Below are positions 17,893-26,318 of a stretch of 64,000 bases of DNA, in pieces. Position numbers and translations under genes: made by a program. The notes beneath the pieces were generated by a model that was not told the origin of the DNA, ran no database searches, and saw nothing but the letters and a program-made list of their open reading frames with translations. The DNA is from Pseudoalteromonas sp. T1lg88. GTDB taxonomy: Bacteria; Pseudomonadota; Gammaproteobacteria; Enterobacterales; Alteromonadaceae. How positions within the stretch are numbered: the stretch's first letter is position 1; every line of letters begins with the position of its first letter. The stretch is taken from positions 372,001-436,000 of the forward strand of contig NZ_PQCF01000032.1 of the NCBI RefSeq assembly GCF_002964765.1, read 5' to 3'.

Positions 17893-18732
17893 TTGAAGTA
17901 TGATCTCCACAGCCACAGTCAATTTTCCGATGGCAAGTTAAGCGTTGCTGAGCTTGTGCAGCGCGCCGCAGATAAGGGCGTGGATGTGTTGGCCCTGACC
18001 GATCATGACACTTTGGCGGGCATTGCACCGGCGCAGGCCGCCATCAGCGAGTTGAACCTGCCGCTGACCTTAGTGCCTGGGGTTGAAATATCCACCCGCT
18101 GGCATAGTTTTGAAATTCATATTGTTGGTCTGCAGGTCGATACTGAAAACGAAGAGCTTAACGAATTGCTAGGTCAACAGCAGCAAAAACGCAGAGAACG
18201 TGCGCTTAAAATTGGTGAACGTCTGGATAAAGCTGGTTTTGAAAACACCCATGAGCAGGCCTTGGCGCTCGCTGAAAAAGCCCAGGTAACCCGCGCCCAT
18301 TTTGCCCGTGTGCTGGTGGCCCAGGGCGCCGCAAAAACCATGCAAGGCGTGTTTAAAAAGTACCTCAGCCGAGGTAACACCGGCTATGTGCCAAGTACCT
18401 GGTGTGATATGGGCACGGCTATCGACGCCATTCACAGCGCCGGTGGTCAGGCGGTGTTGGCGCACCCCGGGCGTTACAAGATGTCGAATAAATGGCTGCG
18501 TAAGCTCATTGGCGAGTTTAGTGGCCTAGGCGGCGATGCCATGGAAGTGGCACAAACCCAGCAGGCTCCGTGTGAGCGGCAGTTTTTAGGCCAGCTGGCG
18601 CGTGAAAATGGACTGCTAGGTTCACAGGGTTCTGATTTCCATTTCCCTTTACCTTACATAGAATTAGGAAAGAACCTATACTTACCAAAAGACTGTGATG
18701 GCGTCTGGCAACGCTGGCAGTCACAGTCATAA
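17893..18732 (+). CDS. rnm: RNase AM / PHP-domain phosphoesterase (YciV, TrpH)
   Basis: 279-residue PHP-domain protein. Metal ligands are visible in YDLHSHSQFSDG (HxH), ALTDHDTLAG, PGVEIST (Glu), FEIHIVGL, VTRAHFAR, AVLAHPGRY and the C-terminal GSDFH. It corresponds to E. coli YciV (TrpH), described as a 5'-3' exonuclease that matures rRNA 5' ends (RNase AM) and acts on 3',5'-bisphosphates. TTG start with GGGATAA about 8 nt upstream; no ATG fits. First gene of a plus-strand run through yciO, scpA, scpB and rluB, divergent from the trp operon. Confidence 0.9.
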   Translation: MKYDLHSHSQFSDGKLSVAELVQRAADKGVDVLALTDHDTLAGIAPAQAAISELNLPLTLVPGVEISTRWHSFEIHIVGLQVDTENEELNELLGQQQQKRRERALKIGERLDKAGFENTHEQALALAEKAQVTRAHFARVLVAQGAAKTMQGVFKKYLSRGNTGYVPSTWCDMGTAIDAIHSAGGQAVLAHPGRYKMSNKWLRKLIGEFSGLGGDAMEVAQTQQAPCERQFLGQLARENGLLGSQGSDFHFPLPYIELGKNLYLPKDCDGVWQRWQSQS

Positions 18733-18751
18733 AACAATACCAAGGACAGCC

Positions 18752-19372
18752 ATGAGTCAGTTTTTCCATATCCATCCGCAAAACCCGCAGCGTCGCCTCA
18801 TTCAGCAGGCGGTGGACATTATTCGCCAAGGTGGGGTGGTGGTCTACCCAACCGACTCGGGCTATGCCATCGGCTGCCAACTGGGTGAAAAGCAAGCCCA
18901 GGAGCGCATCACCCGCATTCGCGGCATCGAAAAGCACCATAATTTCACCCTGATATGTCGTGATTTATCTGAGCTTGCCACCTATGCCCGGGTCGATAAC
19001 CAGATGTTCCGCCTGATTAAAAACAATACCCCGGGGCCCTATACCTTTATTTTAAAAGGTACCAAAGAAGTACCGCGCCGGGTCCTCAATGAGAAAAAGA
19101 AAACCATAGGCATTCGCGTCAGCGACCATCCTATCAGCCAGGCTTTATTGGAAGAGCTGGATGCGCCCTTGATGAGTTGCTCGCTAATTTTACCAGGTGA
19201 GCAGTTTACCGAGTCAGATCCGGATGAAATCCGCCTGCGTTTGGAAAAACAGGTGGACGTGATTATTCACGGCGGCTATTTAAGCGAGCAGGCCACGACT
19301 GTGATCGATATGTCCGAAGACGATATCGAGGTGCTGCGCATAGGCTGTGGTGACCCAAGTCCATTTCAATGA
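18752..19372 (+). CDS. yciO: YciO, Sua5/YrdC-family protein
   Basis: 206 residues, close to E. coli YciO throughout: MSQFFHIHPQNPQRRLIQQAV, GGVVVYPTDSGYAIGC, HNFTLICRDLSELATYA, NNTPGPYTFILKGTKEVPRRVLNEKKKTIGIRV and FTESDPDEI. The YrdC fold binds nucleotides or tRNA, but YciO lacks a clear threonylcarbamoyl-AMP role and its function is uncertain. The start is set at the MSQFF methionine with AAGGAC 7 nt upstream; the frame extends further upstream but not credibly. It overlaps scpA by 4 nt (ATGA). Confidence 0.92.
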   Translation: MSQFFHIHPQNPQRRLIQQAVDIIRQGGVVVYPTDSGYAIGCQLGEKQAQERITRIRGIEKHHNFTLICRDLSELATYARVDNQMFRLIKNNTPGPYTFILKGTKEVPRRVLNEKKKTIGIRVSDHPISQALLEELDAPLMSCSLILPGEQFTESDPDEIRLRLEKQVDVIIHGGYLSEQATTVIDMSEDDIEVLRIGCGDPSPFQ

Positions 19373-20184
19373 CAGAGCAAGTCATACCCCAGCAACAAAA
19401 GTTACCTCTGGCCTTTATCCGCGGCGAAGCCGTGATAGAAAAGCCGGAGGACTTGTATATTCCTCCCGATGCCTTAGAGGTGGTACTGGAAACCTTTGAA
19501 GGTCCCCTCGACTTACTTTTATATCTGATCAAAAAGCATAAGCTCGATGTGCTGGAGCTTTCTGTGTTTAGCATCACAGAACAATATATGAAGTATGTGG
19601 AGATGATGCGCGAGTTTCAGCTTGAACTGGCGGGGGAATACCTGGTGATGGCGGCGCTGTTGGCGCAAATTAAGTCGCGATTGTTGTTACCGGTACATCA
19701 GGAGTTGGGGGAAGACGAAGAAGACCCCAGAGCCGAGCTGGTGCGCCGTCTGCAGGAATACGAGCAATTTAAAAAGGCGGCAGAGCGTCTCGACGAAATT
19801 CCGCGCCTTGAGCGGGATATCTTTACCGCTCATGCCCTGGTTGACGAGCAGGCCAAGCCCGAGCCGCTGTTCCCCGATGTCTCTATGCAGGATTTGATGC
19901 TGGCCCTGAGTGATGTGATGGCGCGGGCAAAAACCTTTGAGCATCATCATATTAGTCCGGAGCACTTATCTACCCGCCAGCGCATGAGTGATATTCTCAC
20001 GCGGCTGCAACAGGCGCCGGGTTACCTCGACTTTCATGCCTTATTTACCGTATCCGAGGGCCGTGCCGGTGTTGTCGTCACCTTTATTGCCATTTTAGAG
20101 CTGACCAAAGAAGGGCTGATCTTGTGTCAGCAGGCCACGAGCGAGTCTTTGATCCATGTGCGCCTAAAACCACAAGAGGCATGA
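19369..20184 (+). CDS. scpA: Segregation and condensation protein A
   Basis: 271-residue kleisin of the SMC-ScpAB condensin complex, which compacts and helps segregate the chromosome. FEGPLDLLLYLIKKHKLDVLELSVFSITEQYMKYV is the family signature (about residues 44-80), followed by EYLVMAALLAQIKSRLLLP. The C-terminal winged helix contains VVTFIAILELTKEGLI. Start overlaps the yciO stop by 4 nt. The smc partner is not in the window. E. coli, which uses MukBEF, lacks this gene at the equivalent place. Confidence 0.93.
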   Translation: MTEQVIPQQQKLPLAFIRGEAVIEKPEDLYIPPDALEVVLETFEGPLDLLLYLIKKHKLDVLELSVFSITEQYMKYVEMMREFQLELAGEYLVMAALLAQIKSRLLLPVHQELGEDEEDPRAELVRRLQEYEQFKKAAERLDEIPRLERDIFTAHALVDEQAKPEPLFPDVSMQDLMLALSDVMARAKTFEHHHISPEHLSTRQRMSDILTRLQQAPGYLDFHALFTVSEGRAGVVVTFIAILELTKEGLILCQQATSESLIHVRLKPQEA

Positions 20185-20242
20185 AGCGCTTTGCCTTCGG
20201 GCCCGGCTCTGCCATAATAGCCGCTGCGACGGAGGTGCAGTC

Positions 20243-20830
20243 ATGAGCAGCAGACGTATTAGTGATGAGCAACTGGTCGAGCTTATTGAAGCGGCTATTT
20301 TTGTATCACCACAACCACTGACAAAAAAACAACTAAAAGAAACCCTACTCAGTGATATCAGCGTGGCGCCCAAGCGCCTGAACCAGGCACTGGAAAGCAT
20401 AGAAGAGCATTATCAAACCCGCGGCATTCGCCTGGTCAAGGTGGGCTCGGGCTATCGTTTTCAGGCCTGTAGCAGTCTCAGCCCCTGGCTAAGTCAGCTG
20501 TTTGTGGAGCGTGCCCCCAAGTATTCGCGGGCGCTGATGGAGACCTTGTCACTTATCGCCTATCGCCAGCCCATTACCCGGGGTGAGATTGAGCAGGTAC
20601 GCGGCGTGACCGTGGCCAGTAATATTATCAAAACCCTGCAGGAGCGGGGCTGGGTAAAGGTGGTAGGCCATAAAGAGGTACCGGGAAGACCGGCCTTGTA
20701 TGCCACCACCAATGAATTTTTAGACTATTTTTCTTTATCTGGCCTTGAGCAGTTACCGCCCTTACCGGCGCAGCAGCACAGCCAGATAGAAAAACTATTA
20801 CATGATCCTTCTGTGAGAGAACCATCTTAA
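20243..20830 (+). CDS. scpB: Segregation and condensation protein B
   Basis: 195 residues, two winged-helix domains of the SMC-ScpAB accessory subunit. Recognised by [69 protein letters not shown] and [29 protein letters not shown] strong GGAGGT lies 6 nt upstream of the ATG. Its stop overlaps the rluB start by one base (TAATG). The 58-bp gap from scpA has no visible terminator, so the five genes are probably one transcript. Confidence 0.93.
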   Translation: MSSRRISDEQLVELIEAAIFVSPQPLTKKQLKETLLSDISVAPKRLNQALESIEEHYQTRGIRLVKVGSGYRFQACSSLSPWLSQLFVERAPKYSRALMETLSLIAYRQPITRGEIEQVRGVTVASNIIKTLQERGWVKVVGHKEVPGRPALYATTNEFLDYFSLSGLEQLPPLPAQQHSQIEKLLHDPSVREPS

Positions 20831-21698
20831 TGAGTGAAAAGTTACAAAAAGTGTTAGCCCGTGCCGGTGTTGGCTCCCGTCGTGAGATGGAGAAGTACAT
20901 CGAAGGGAACCGTGTCAGTGTTGACGGCAAGGTGGCGCGTTTGGGCGACCGAGTTGAAGTAAACCAGGTGATCCGTGTTGACGGCCATATCGTCAAGATT
21001 GAGCAGCCGGCGGAGCGTATTTGTCGAGTGATCATGTACCATAAGCCGGAAGGCGAGTTGTGTACCCGTAAAGATCCTGAAGGCCGCCGCACCGTATTTG
21101 ACCGCCTGCGCGTATCGACGGCGATCGCTGGATTGCCATCGGTCGTTTGGATATCAATACCTCGGGCCTGTTGTTGTTTACCAATGACGGGGAACTGGCG
21201 AACCGCCTGATGCACCCCAGCTATGAAATCGAGCGTGAATACTCGGTACGTGTCTTCGGCGAAGTCACCAATGACACCTTGAAAACCCTGACCAAGGGCG
21301 TTGAGCTCGATGACGGCCCGGCACGCTTTCATACCATCAAGCCCATGGGTGGTGAAGGGATCAACAAGTGGTTTAATGTAACCCTGAGTGAAGGTCGTAA
21401 CCGTGAGGTACGCCGTATGTGGCAATCGCAGGGCGTGGAAGTATCCCGTCTTATTCGTGTACGCTACGGTGAGCTGGATCTGAATAAACGTTTGCCCCAG
21501 GGGGGCTGGGAAGAGCTGGAGCTGGGTCGCGTAAACTACCTACGTAAGAGTGTTGGCCTGCGCCCGGAAAAGCAAACCAAGTTGACCGTAGAGCAGCTGC
21601 AGCCTAAGCGTAAGGATAAGCGCGCTCAGGTGAACCGTATTCGTAAGGCGGTGAAAAAGCACAACCAACGTGTGCAGCAGCAAAAGAAACGCAGATAG
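20830..21698 (+). pseudogene. rluB: 23S rRNA pseudouridine synthase RluB, frameshifted
   Basis: The gene is in two frames. The first (20830-about 21108) gives the S4 domain [23 protein letters not shown] and the start of the catalytic domain up to GRRTVFDRL. The second (from about 21109) gives [39 protein letters not shown] with the catalytic Asp in GRLD, and [24 protein letters not shown]. Family members read FDRLPRxxGxRWI; one C missing after CTG at 21108 accounts for the break, and adding it yields 289 residues, the normal length. RluB modifies U2605 of 23S rRNA in E. coli. Either a true loss of function or a sequence error; the basic Lys/Arg-rich tail is intact. Confidence 0.88.
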
Positions 21699-21717
21699 TC
21701 ACTGCGAAACAGCCAAT

Positions 21718-21747
21718 AAAAAACGCCGTGTAATACGGCGTTTTTTA
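21718..21747. terminator. Bidirectional intrinsic terminator between rluB and yciK
   Basis: ACGCCGT and ACGGCGT (21723-21729, 21735-21741) with A-run before and T-run after, so it can end both the rluB transcript and the converging yciK transcript. Confidence 0.85.
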
Positions 21748-21773
21748 TGTCTAAGCCAAATTAAATTGTTGGC

Positions 21774-22520
21774 CTACTTTTTTGTTTGCGCATCCAGCGA
21801 TTGACCATTTACCTCGATTGAGTCATCGCTCATCAGGTACAGGTAGGTCGGCATCAAATCTTCTGGCGTCGCCAGTTTATCTCTGTCTTCACCGGGGAAG
21901 GCGCTGGCACGCATGCTGGTGCGGGTAGCACCTGGGTTAATACAGTTGATGCGGATGTTGGTTTTACCCACTTCTTTTGACCAGGTTTGCATCATGCCTT
22001 CGGTGGCGAATTTAGAGATAGAGTAGGCACCCCAAAATTCACGACCCTCGCGGCCTACACCCGATGAGGTAAAGATAATAGATGCATGCGGCGCCTTGCG
22101 CAGCACAGGGAACATGGCCTTGGTTAACAGCGCTTGGGCGGTGACGTTAACCTTCATAATGCTTTCAAAGGTCGATGAGCAGAAGTGCTCAAGGGGACCT
22201 AGCGAGCCGAGGATACTGGCATTGTTCAACAGGCCATCAAGCTTGCCGAATTGCTGCTCTATGGTGGCGGCTAAGTCGCGATAGTTTTGCTTGGTTGCAC
22301 CTTTTAAATCCAAAGGTACAATCGCAGGCTGTGGGTAACCGGCGGCAACGATTTCATCGTACACGGCCTCAAGTTTTTTGGTGGTTTTACCCAGCAAGAT
22401 CACTGTCGCACCGTGCTTGGCGTAAGTCAGGGCGGCAACACGGCCGATGCCGTCGCCGGCTCCGGTAACAAGTATAGTTTTTTGGTCTAGTGCATTCGCA
22501 CTTGCATTGTAGTTTTGCAT
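21774..22520 (-). CDS. yciK: YciK family short-chain dehydrogenase
   Basis: 248-residue SDR. NAD(P) site TILVTGAGDGIGRVAALTYAKHGATVILLGK, LLNNASILG in place of NNAG, and the catalytic Ser-Tyr-Lys as FTSSGVGREGREFWGAYSISKFATEGMM. The NPGATRTSMRASAFPGEDRDKLATPEDLMP region is that of E. coli YciK. Substrate unknown. Start at the second methionine, 9 nt inside the open frame, because AGGTG is 7 nt upstream of it. In E. coli yciK is also next to rluB and sohB, which supports the assignment. Confidence 0.9.
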   Translation of the reverse strand: MQNYNASANALDQKTILVTGAGDGIGRVAALTYAKHGATVILLGKTTKKLEAVYDEIVAAGYPQPAIVPLDLKGATKQNYRDLAATIEQQFGKLDGLLNNASILGSLGPLEHFCSSTFESIMKVNVTAQALLTKAMFPVLRKAPHASIIFTSSGVGREGREFWGAYSISKFATEGMMQTWSKEVGKTNIRINCINPGATRTSMRASAFPGEDRDKLATPEDLMPTYLYLMSDDSIEVNGQSLDAQTKK

Positions 22521-22717
22521 CAGTAGCACCTAGCGCATGATTTTTGCTGGATTTTACCACAGTCAATAAACAAGTAAGTGATTTATTACAAATTTAAGTA
22601 GCGAAACGTACCTGTTTACGATAAGTTAAACTGGTCTAATGTGTCATTAACGATTTTCTATCATTTTGATTAACATTATTTGCGCAGAACAATAAGAACA
22701 GGTTTGGAGCCAACACA

Positions 22718-25123
22718 ATGAAAAAAATGCTACTTTCTCTCGCTGTAGCTTCTGCTCTCGCTGGCTGTGGCAGCGAAGACACGCTCGAAGAAATCAAAAC
22801 AGAAACCCCAACAGTCATTCCACTATCTACCGTGGTTTTTGACCCAAGTAACGGCGCTGTGTCGGTTCCCAACGACCTGCTATTTAGCGGCACTCAAGAC
22901 GGTACTTTAGCTATTCCCGGCGAAGGCGATGATTACAGTAGCCCCCAGTTGGCCCTTGGTGCCTTGGACGGCTGGTCGACGCAAACGCCATTTAAAATCG
23001 ACTTAAAATTCGCAGCCGGCGTAAGCTTAGATCCAACCTCGGCAGCCACCCCGGGTAGCGTGCGTATTTTTGAAGTGGTGATGGGCGCAGATCAAAGCTC
23101 GCAAAGCTGTGCTGCGGTGCCCGCTGGCATCGCTTGTGAGTTCGTTAAAGAATTAGGCTTCGGCGTAGATTTTATCACCCAGGGCAGTGGTGACGCAGTG
23201 GCCGTAGTGCCGTTGAAACCTTTCACGCAAGGCCGCTCTTACATCACGGTATTAACAACCAGCCTGAAAGACAGTGAAGGTCGCGCCATCGCGTCTTCGT
23301 CAACTTACGCCTTGGCCAGCGGTGAAGAGCCTTTGGTGACGCCAGAGCAAAAATCACTGCAGGCGGTGCTCAACAGCTATGAAAATGTCATTGTTGGCAG
23401 CACAGATTTAAGCAAGGACGATATTATTTATTCGGCGGCCATGACCATGCAATCGGCCGGCGAAATCTTGAATACCATTAAGAGTATCCTGGCGGCCTCA
23501 ATACAAGAGCCAAGCCTGCCGACGCCTGCGGTGCAAATTCCAGAGCAGCCCCTTATTACCGTGGGTCAGGTCTTCGCCATGCAAGGCATGCAAGATGTGC
23601 CTGTGATGTTTAACGCGGTCAGTTATGAAAAAGGCAGCGTGCTGCTTCCTAACTATCTAAAGACTCCTGAAGGCACCGAGCTTAGCGATTTAAACGACAT
23701 TTACTGGCAGGGTGCCTGCGATAATGCCGTTGCGGTGATGGCCCATAGAGCCAATGTCGGTGAAGCTTTCCCTGAGCAACCACAAACGACCGAGGATGCC
23801 TTATGTCATGCTCTAAGTGGTGGGTTACTGCGCGATCTAGGTCTAGATGATAAGCGTCACCTCACCAAGTACAACAAGATCCCGAAAGTACAAAGTTACG
23901 CCAATGTGCCGGTGCAGATCACCAAGCCGAGCGATTTGGCCACCCTAAACGCCATTCGTGGTCAGTTAGGCTTGCCAGCGATGAGCATGCCTGAAGGCGG
24001 TTGGCCCGTGGTTATCTTACAACACGGTATTACCCGTCAAAAAGAAGACATGCTGGCATTAACTGGTGCGCTTAGCCTGCAAGGCTTAGCAACCGTGGCC
24101 ATAGATTTACCGGCGCACGGTGAGCGCGGTATCGATGTGGATCTTGACGGTACCGATGATTTTAACGCTACTACCGGCTCTATCCTGGCCTATATGAACC
24201 TGCAATCCTTGTTGGTGGGCCGTGATAATGTACGCCAGTCAACTGCGGATCTATTGGGTCTGCGTTTGGCCTTAAACTTCAGTGGCGATCCTGAACTAAA
24301 CGCCCAAGACGTGAGCCTGGGTGCTATTTCTATGGGCTCTATCGTGTCGCCGTCGTTCTTGGCCACAACCAATACGCCGCTGGCACCTCAGGTAGACCCA
24401 TTATTCAAGGTGCATACTGCAGCGCTGAGCAGTGGTGGTGGCGGTGCCGCCAGCATCTTACTTAATTCCGATACCTTCGGTCCCTTTATCCAGGGTTCGG
24501 TATTGTTAGGCGCAGGTAGCGCAGAATCGGCCGCCTTTAGCGCCTTTATGCAAGGCGATGCCCTGGCCAGCTGTGCTCAGTATGTAGAAAACCAAGAAGC
24601 CTATGTAACTTGTAGTTATCAGGCCTTCCTGGCTTCACTGCAAGCCACAGGCGACAGTGCCAGCTTGGCGAACATTCAAGGCCTGGTCAGTGAGTTCTCA
24701 TTTGCGGCGCAGACCATTATTGATGCCGGCGATCCGACCAACTACGCCATGCGTGTCAATGCTCAGGGTACACCTGTGCTGACAACTGCGGTGGTGGGTG
24801 ACGGTGCGGGTAATAAACCTGATACCGTGGTTCCGGTGCAAGTGGCAACCAACCCGATCGCCGGTACCATTCCTTTGTCGCTCTTGATGGGCGCAACGGT
24901 TGCTACCGAGATGAAAATGACTCCAGAGCCGGCCAGCTACCTGGTTCGCTTTGCTAAAGGTCACCATGGCTCCTTGCTAACACCGGCACCGGATGAGATG
25001 GCAGGTGCCGATGCGCAAAGCAGTGCTGCGGCTAACGCTGAAATGCAGCGCCAGTTTGCTACATACCTGGCAACTAAAGGTACGGTATTGCCGATTTCAG
25101 ATGCGTCTGTTATCGCCAAGTAA
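22718..25123 (+). CDS. VolA/Pla-1-cef family surface lipoprotein lipase
   Basis: 801-residue lipoprotein. Signal peptide with lipobox LAGC at residues 14-17 (MKKMLLSLAVASALAGCG). The body has Ig-like N-terminal regions (FDPSNGAVSVPNDLLF) and an alpha/beta hydrolase domain beginning near GGWPVVILQHGITRQKEDML; the nucleophile elbow is LGAISMGSIV (AxSxG form) and a later FAKGHHGSLL probably carries the catalytic His. This fits the VolA lysophospholipase of Vibrio and the TIGR03502-type extracellular lipases. It would release fatty acids from lysophosphatidylcholine at the cell surface. It sits between yciK and sohB, which are adjacent in E. coli, so it is an insertion in otherwise conserved order. 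Confidence 0.82.
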   Translation: MKKMLLSLAVASALAGCGSEDTLEEIKTETPTVIPLSTVVFDPSNGAVSVPNDLLFSGTQDGTLAIPGEGDDYSSPQLALGALDGWSTQTPFKIDLKFAAGVSLDPTSAATPGSVRIFEVVMGADQSSQSCAAVPAGIACEFVKELGFGVDFITQGSGDAVAVVPLKPFTQGRSYITVLTTSLKDSEGRAIASSSTYALASGEEPLVTPEQKSLQAVLNSYENVIVGSTDLSKDDIIYSAAMTMQSAGEILNTIKSILAASIQEPSLPTPAVQIPEQPLITVGQVFAMQGMQDVPVMFNAVSYEKGSVLLPNYLKTPEGTELSDLNDIYWQGACDNAVAVMAHRANVGEAFPEQPQTTEDALCHALSGGLLRDLGLDDKRHLTKYNKIPKVQSYANVPVQITKPSDLATLNAIRGQLGLPAMSMPEGGWPVVILQHGITRQKEDMLALTGALSLQGLATVAIDLPAHGERGIDVDLDGTDDFNATTGSILAYMNLQSLLVGRDNVRQSTADLLGLRLALNFSGDPELNAQDVSLGAISMGSIVSPSFLATTNTPLAPQVDPLFKVHTAALSSGGGGAASILLNSDTFGPFIQGSVLLGAGSAESAAFSAFMQGDALASCAQYVENQEAYVTCSYQAFLASLQATGDSASLANIQGLVSEFSFAAQTIIDAGDPTNYAMRVNAQGTPVLTTAVVGDGAGNKPDTVVPVQVATNPIAGTIPLSLLMGATVATEMKMTPEPASYLVRFAKGHHGSLLTPAPDEMAGADAQSSAAANAEMQRQFATYLATKGTVLPISDASVIAK

Positions 25124-25143
25124 GCGTATAACTTAGAGATTGA

Positions 25144-25173
25144 AGCCGTACCCTTAGGGTGCGGCTTTTTTTA
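25144..25173 (+). terminator. Intrinsic terminator after the VolA-like gene
   Basis: AGCCGTACCC and GGGTGCGGCT form a stem (one G-U pair) with a 3-nt loop, followed by TTTTTTTA. Confidence 0.8.
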
Positions 25174-25225
25174 TGTCGGTACGCTGTGTTACATTGCCTG
25201 CATAGTAAATTTAAGAGGAATTTCA

Positions 25226-26242
25226 GTGGAATACTTGTTTGAATATGGCCTGTTTTTGGCTAAAGCCCTGACCATAGTGGTGGCCATAGGTGTGGTTATT
25301 GCTCTTATTGTTGGCGCCGCGGCCAAGCCAAAAACTAAACCCGGTACTTTGGAAGTAGATGATTTATCCGAGCAGATGAAGCAGATAAAGGATGACTTCC
25401 TAGACAATACGTTGGATAAAAAAGCGTTAAAGGTACTTAATAAAGAGCGCAAGCAGGCGGCTAAGGAAGAGGCGGACAAAGAGCCCAAGGGGCGGCTTTA
25501 TGTTATCGACTTTAAAGGCTCTATGGATGCTCATGAAGTTGAGTCCTTGCGCCAGGAAGTGAGCGCCATTATCAGCTTGGCGGATAAGGATAAAGACCAG
25601 GTGCTGGTGCGTTTAGAGAGCGGCGGCGGAGTAGTACACGGCTATGGCCTTGGTGCATCGCAATTGCAACGTCTTAAAAACGCTGAGATTAAGCTGACCG
25701 TGGCCATAGACAAGGTTGCCGCCAGCGGTGGCTATATGATGGCCTGTGTGGCCGATGAAATAATCGCCGCGCCCTTTGCCATCGTCGGCTCTATCGGTGT
25801 GATTGCGCAAATCCCTAACTTTAATAAGGTGCTTAAAAAGCACGATATTGACTATGAGCAGATCACCGCGGGTCAATATAAGCGCACCCTGACTCTGTTT
25901 GGCGAAAATACCGATGCGGGTCGGGAAAAGTTCCGTGAAGAAATAGAGCAAACTCATACTTTATTTAAGCAGTTTGTTGCCGAGCATCGTCCCGCGCTGG
26001 ATATCGAGCAAGTGGCCACCGGGGAGCATTGGTTTGCCTTGGATGCCCATAACAAGGGTCTGGTGGATAGAATAAGCACCAGTGACGATGAGCTATTAAA
26101 CCTGGTGAAGGACTACCAAACCTACAAGGTGACCTATAAGCTGAAAAAAGGCCTGGCGGAGAAGGTAGCGAAGAATTTTGCCATTACCATTGAGCAGCTT
26201 GGGATGCGCCTTTGGAGTAAGAGCAAAAGTCTTAGGCCTTAA
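25226..26242 (+). CDS. sohB: Inner membrane protease SohB (S49 family)
   Basis: 338 residues with an N-terminal membrane helix (about 8-32) and a cytoplasm- or periplasm-facing S49 domain. LYVIDFKGSMDAHEVESLRQEV, VLVRLESGGGVVHGYGLGASQLQRL and KVAASGGYMMACVADEIIAAPFAIVGSIGVIAQIPNF are shared with E. coli SohB; Ser167 in AASGGY is the nucleophile, with a Lys acting as base further on. ITAGQYKRTLTLFGENTDAGREKFREE is also diagnostic. GTG start with AGAGGA 7 nt upstream. SohB was named as a multicopy suppressor of htrA; natural substrates are unclear. Confidence 0.93.
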   Translation: MEYLFEYGLFLAKALTIVVAIGVVIALIVGAAAKPKTKPGTLEVDDLSEQMKQIKDDFLDNTLDKKALKVLNKERKQAAKEEADKEPKGRLYVIDFKGSMDAHEVESLRQEVSAIISLADKDKDQVLVRLESGGGVVHGYGLGASQLQRLKNAEIKLTVAIDKVAASGGYMMACVADEIIAAPFAIVGSIGVIAQIPNFNKVLKKHDIDYEQITAGQYKRTLTLFGENTDAGREKFREEIEQTHTLFKQFVAEHRPALDIEQVATGEHWFALDAHNKGLVDRISTSDDELLNLVKDYQTYKVTYKLKKGLAEKVAKNFAITIEQLGMRLWSKSKSLRP

Positions 26243-26256
26243 TTTTATAGTGTGAT

Positions 26257-26291
26257 AAAAAAGCCTCGCGTGTTGCGAGGCTTTTTTATTT
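26257..26291. terminator. Bidirectional terminator between sohB and the symporter gene
   Basis: AAAAAAGCCTCGC (26257-26269) and GCGAGGCTTTTTT (26275-26287) form a 13-bp perfect stem with A- and T-runs, suited to end both converging transcripts. Confidence 0.88.
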
Positions 26292-26318
26292 CAGATCACA
26301 GCCCGTAGGCCTGAGCCG

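Noticed and set aside
21090..21130. Programmed frameshift in rluB
   Set aside because: No slippery heptamer, downstream stimulator or SD-like element is seen at the junction, and RluB is not known to use frameshifting.
20628..21425. 265-residue open frame on the minus strand across scpB and rluB
   Set aside because: It lies antisense to two well-recognised genes, has no ribosome site or family resemblance, and its composition (many Arg, Pro and Thr) is that of a shadow frame.
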